From Arthrobacter hankyongi (GTDB lineage: Bacteria > Actinomycetota > Actinomycetes > Actinomycetales > Micrococcaceae), in contig NZ_JAKLTQ010000033.1 of assembly GCF_022012395.1 (NCBI RefSeq), forward strand, positions 1 to 40,353: a stretch of 40,353 nt of DNA, written 5' to 3'. Shown piece after piece: positions 40,331-40,353 of the stretch; the stretch's first letter is position 1; each line of letters begins with the position of its first letter. A program made the translations under genes and the position numbers. The notes below the pieces were generated by a model that saw only the letters and a list, made by a program, of their open reading frames with translations, was not told the DNA's origin and ran no database searches.

Positions 40331-40352
40331 GGGCCCCCCGGGCGGGGGGCCC
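40331..40352 (+). terminator. Hairpin after the AMIN-like gene
   Basis: GGGCCCCCC (40331-40339) and GGGGGGCCC (40344-40352) form a 9-bp stem 13 bp past the stop; the window ends here, so any T-run is not visible. Confidence 0.6.
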
Positions 40353-40353
40353 C

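Noticed and set aside
1-40353. Mobile elements, CRISPR arrays, tRNA genes, prophage
   Set aside because: No transposase or integrase motif, no regularly spaced repeats and no tRNA cloverleaf or TTCGA-arm pattern was noticed on either strand by eye.

Overview
This window is high-GC, gene-dense actinobacterial chromosome. The best fit is the family Micrococcaceae (Arthrobacter or a close relative). The evidence is a C50-carotenoid cluster in the order crtE-crtB-crtI-crtYe-crtYf-crtEb, GTG/TTG starts, many 1-4 bp overlapping stop/start junctions, actinobacterial families (X25-module protein with a winged helix, HspR-like MerR, AMIN-like secreted protein), and several starts preceded by a TAGnnT -10 box at leaderless distance. 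No transposase, integrase, tRNA, rRNA or CRISPR array was seen.

Layout. 1-715: the 5' end of gcvP (minus) behind a tandem glycine riboswitch. 716-2773: a class A penicillin-binding protein. 2793-4734: a urate-degradation operon (uraD, HIU hydrolase, uricase; minus). 4783-5945: a DinB-like protein, a 75-aa small protein, and an emfourin-type inhibitor. 5981-7084: the protealysin-like M4 protease paired with that inhibitor. 7242-9892: an MFS exporter with an unusual C-terminal beta-sandwich tail, convergent with a GntR regulator. 10152-16152: a glucan locus with two small proteins, two amylo-alpha-1,6-glucosidase-like enzymes and a GT4. 16166-17574: a baeRF/Vms1-like protein with an upstream 25-codon ORF. 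17769-19097: TerC behind a yybP-ykoY (Mn2+) riboswitch. 19337-20207: a small membrane protein and a flavin reductase. 20221-21004: a paired SMR exporter behind a guanidine-III riboswitch. 21133-23392: a GT2 and an SDR-DUF2867 protein, translationally coupled. 23389-29178: the C50 carotenoid operon with its MarR regulator and a perfect 39-bp palindrome just before crtE. 29224-31043: an hsp20 / J-protein / unknown-gene operon divergent from an HspR-like regulator across two interlocked inverted repeats. 31121-33341: an AlaA-type aminotransferase and a winged-helix/X25 protein behind an 18-bp palindrome. 33391-34365: CorA. 34549-35447: a second 68-aa small protein, a glyoxalase-fold protein and acylphosphatase. 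35547-38984: a DctA-type symporter and a KimA-type potassium transporter. 38985-39299: a run of strong hairpins. 39300-40317: two small secreted proteins.

How it works together. Much of the window looks like homeostasis under direct RNA or small-ligand control: glycine (gcvP), manganese (terC) and guanidine (SMR pair) riboswitches, a MarR-type switch for pigment and a MerR-type switch for small heat-shock chaperones. The predicted pigment is decaprenoxanthin or a close C50 xanthophyll. The most unusual items are the hairpin-rich leader at 39.06-39.26 kb, the interlocked operator at hsp20, the MFS-beta-sandwich fusion, the glycosidase paralogue with WKDS changed to WKET, two paralogous small proteins about 29 kb apart, and the 25-codon leader ORF. 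All function calls rest on reading the sequence; no database search was run.
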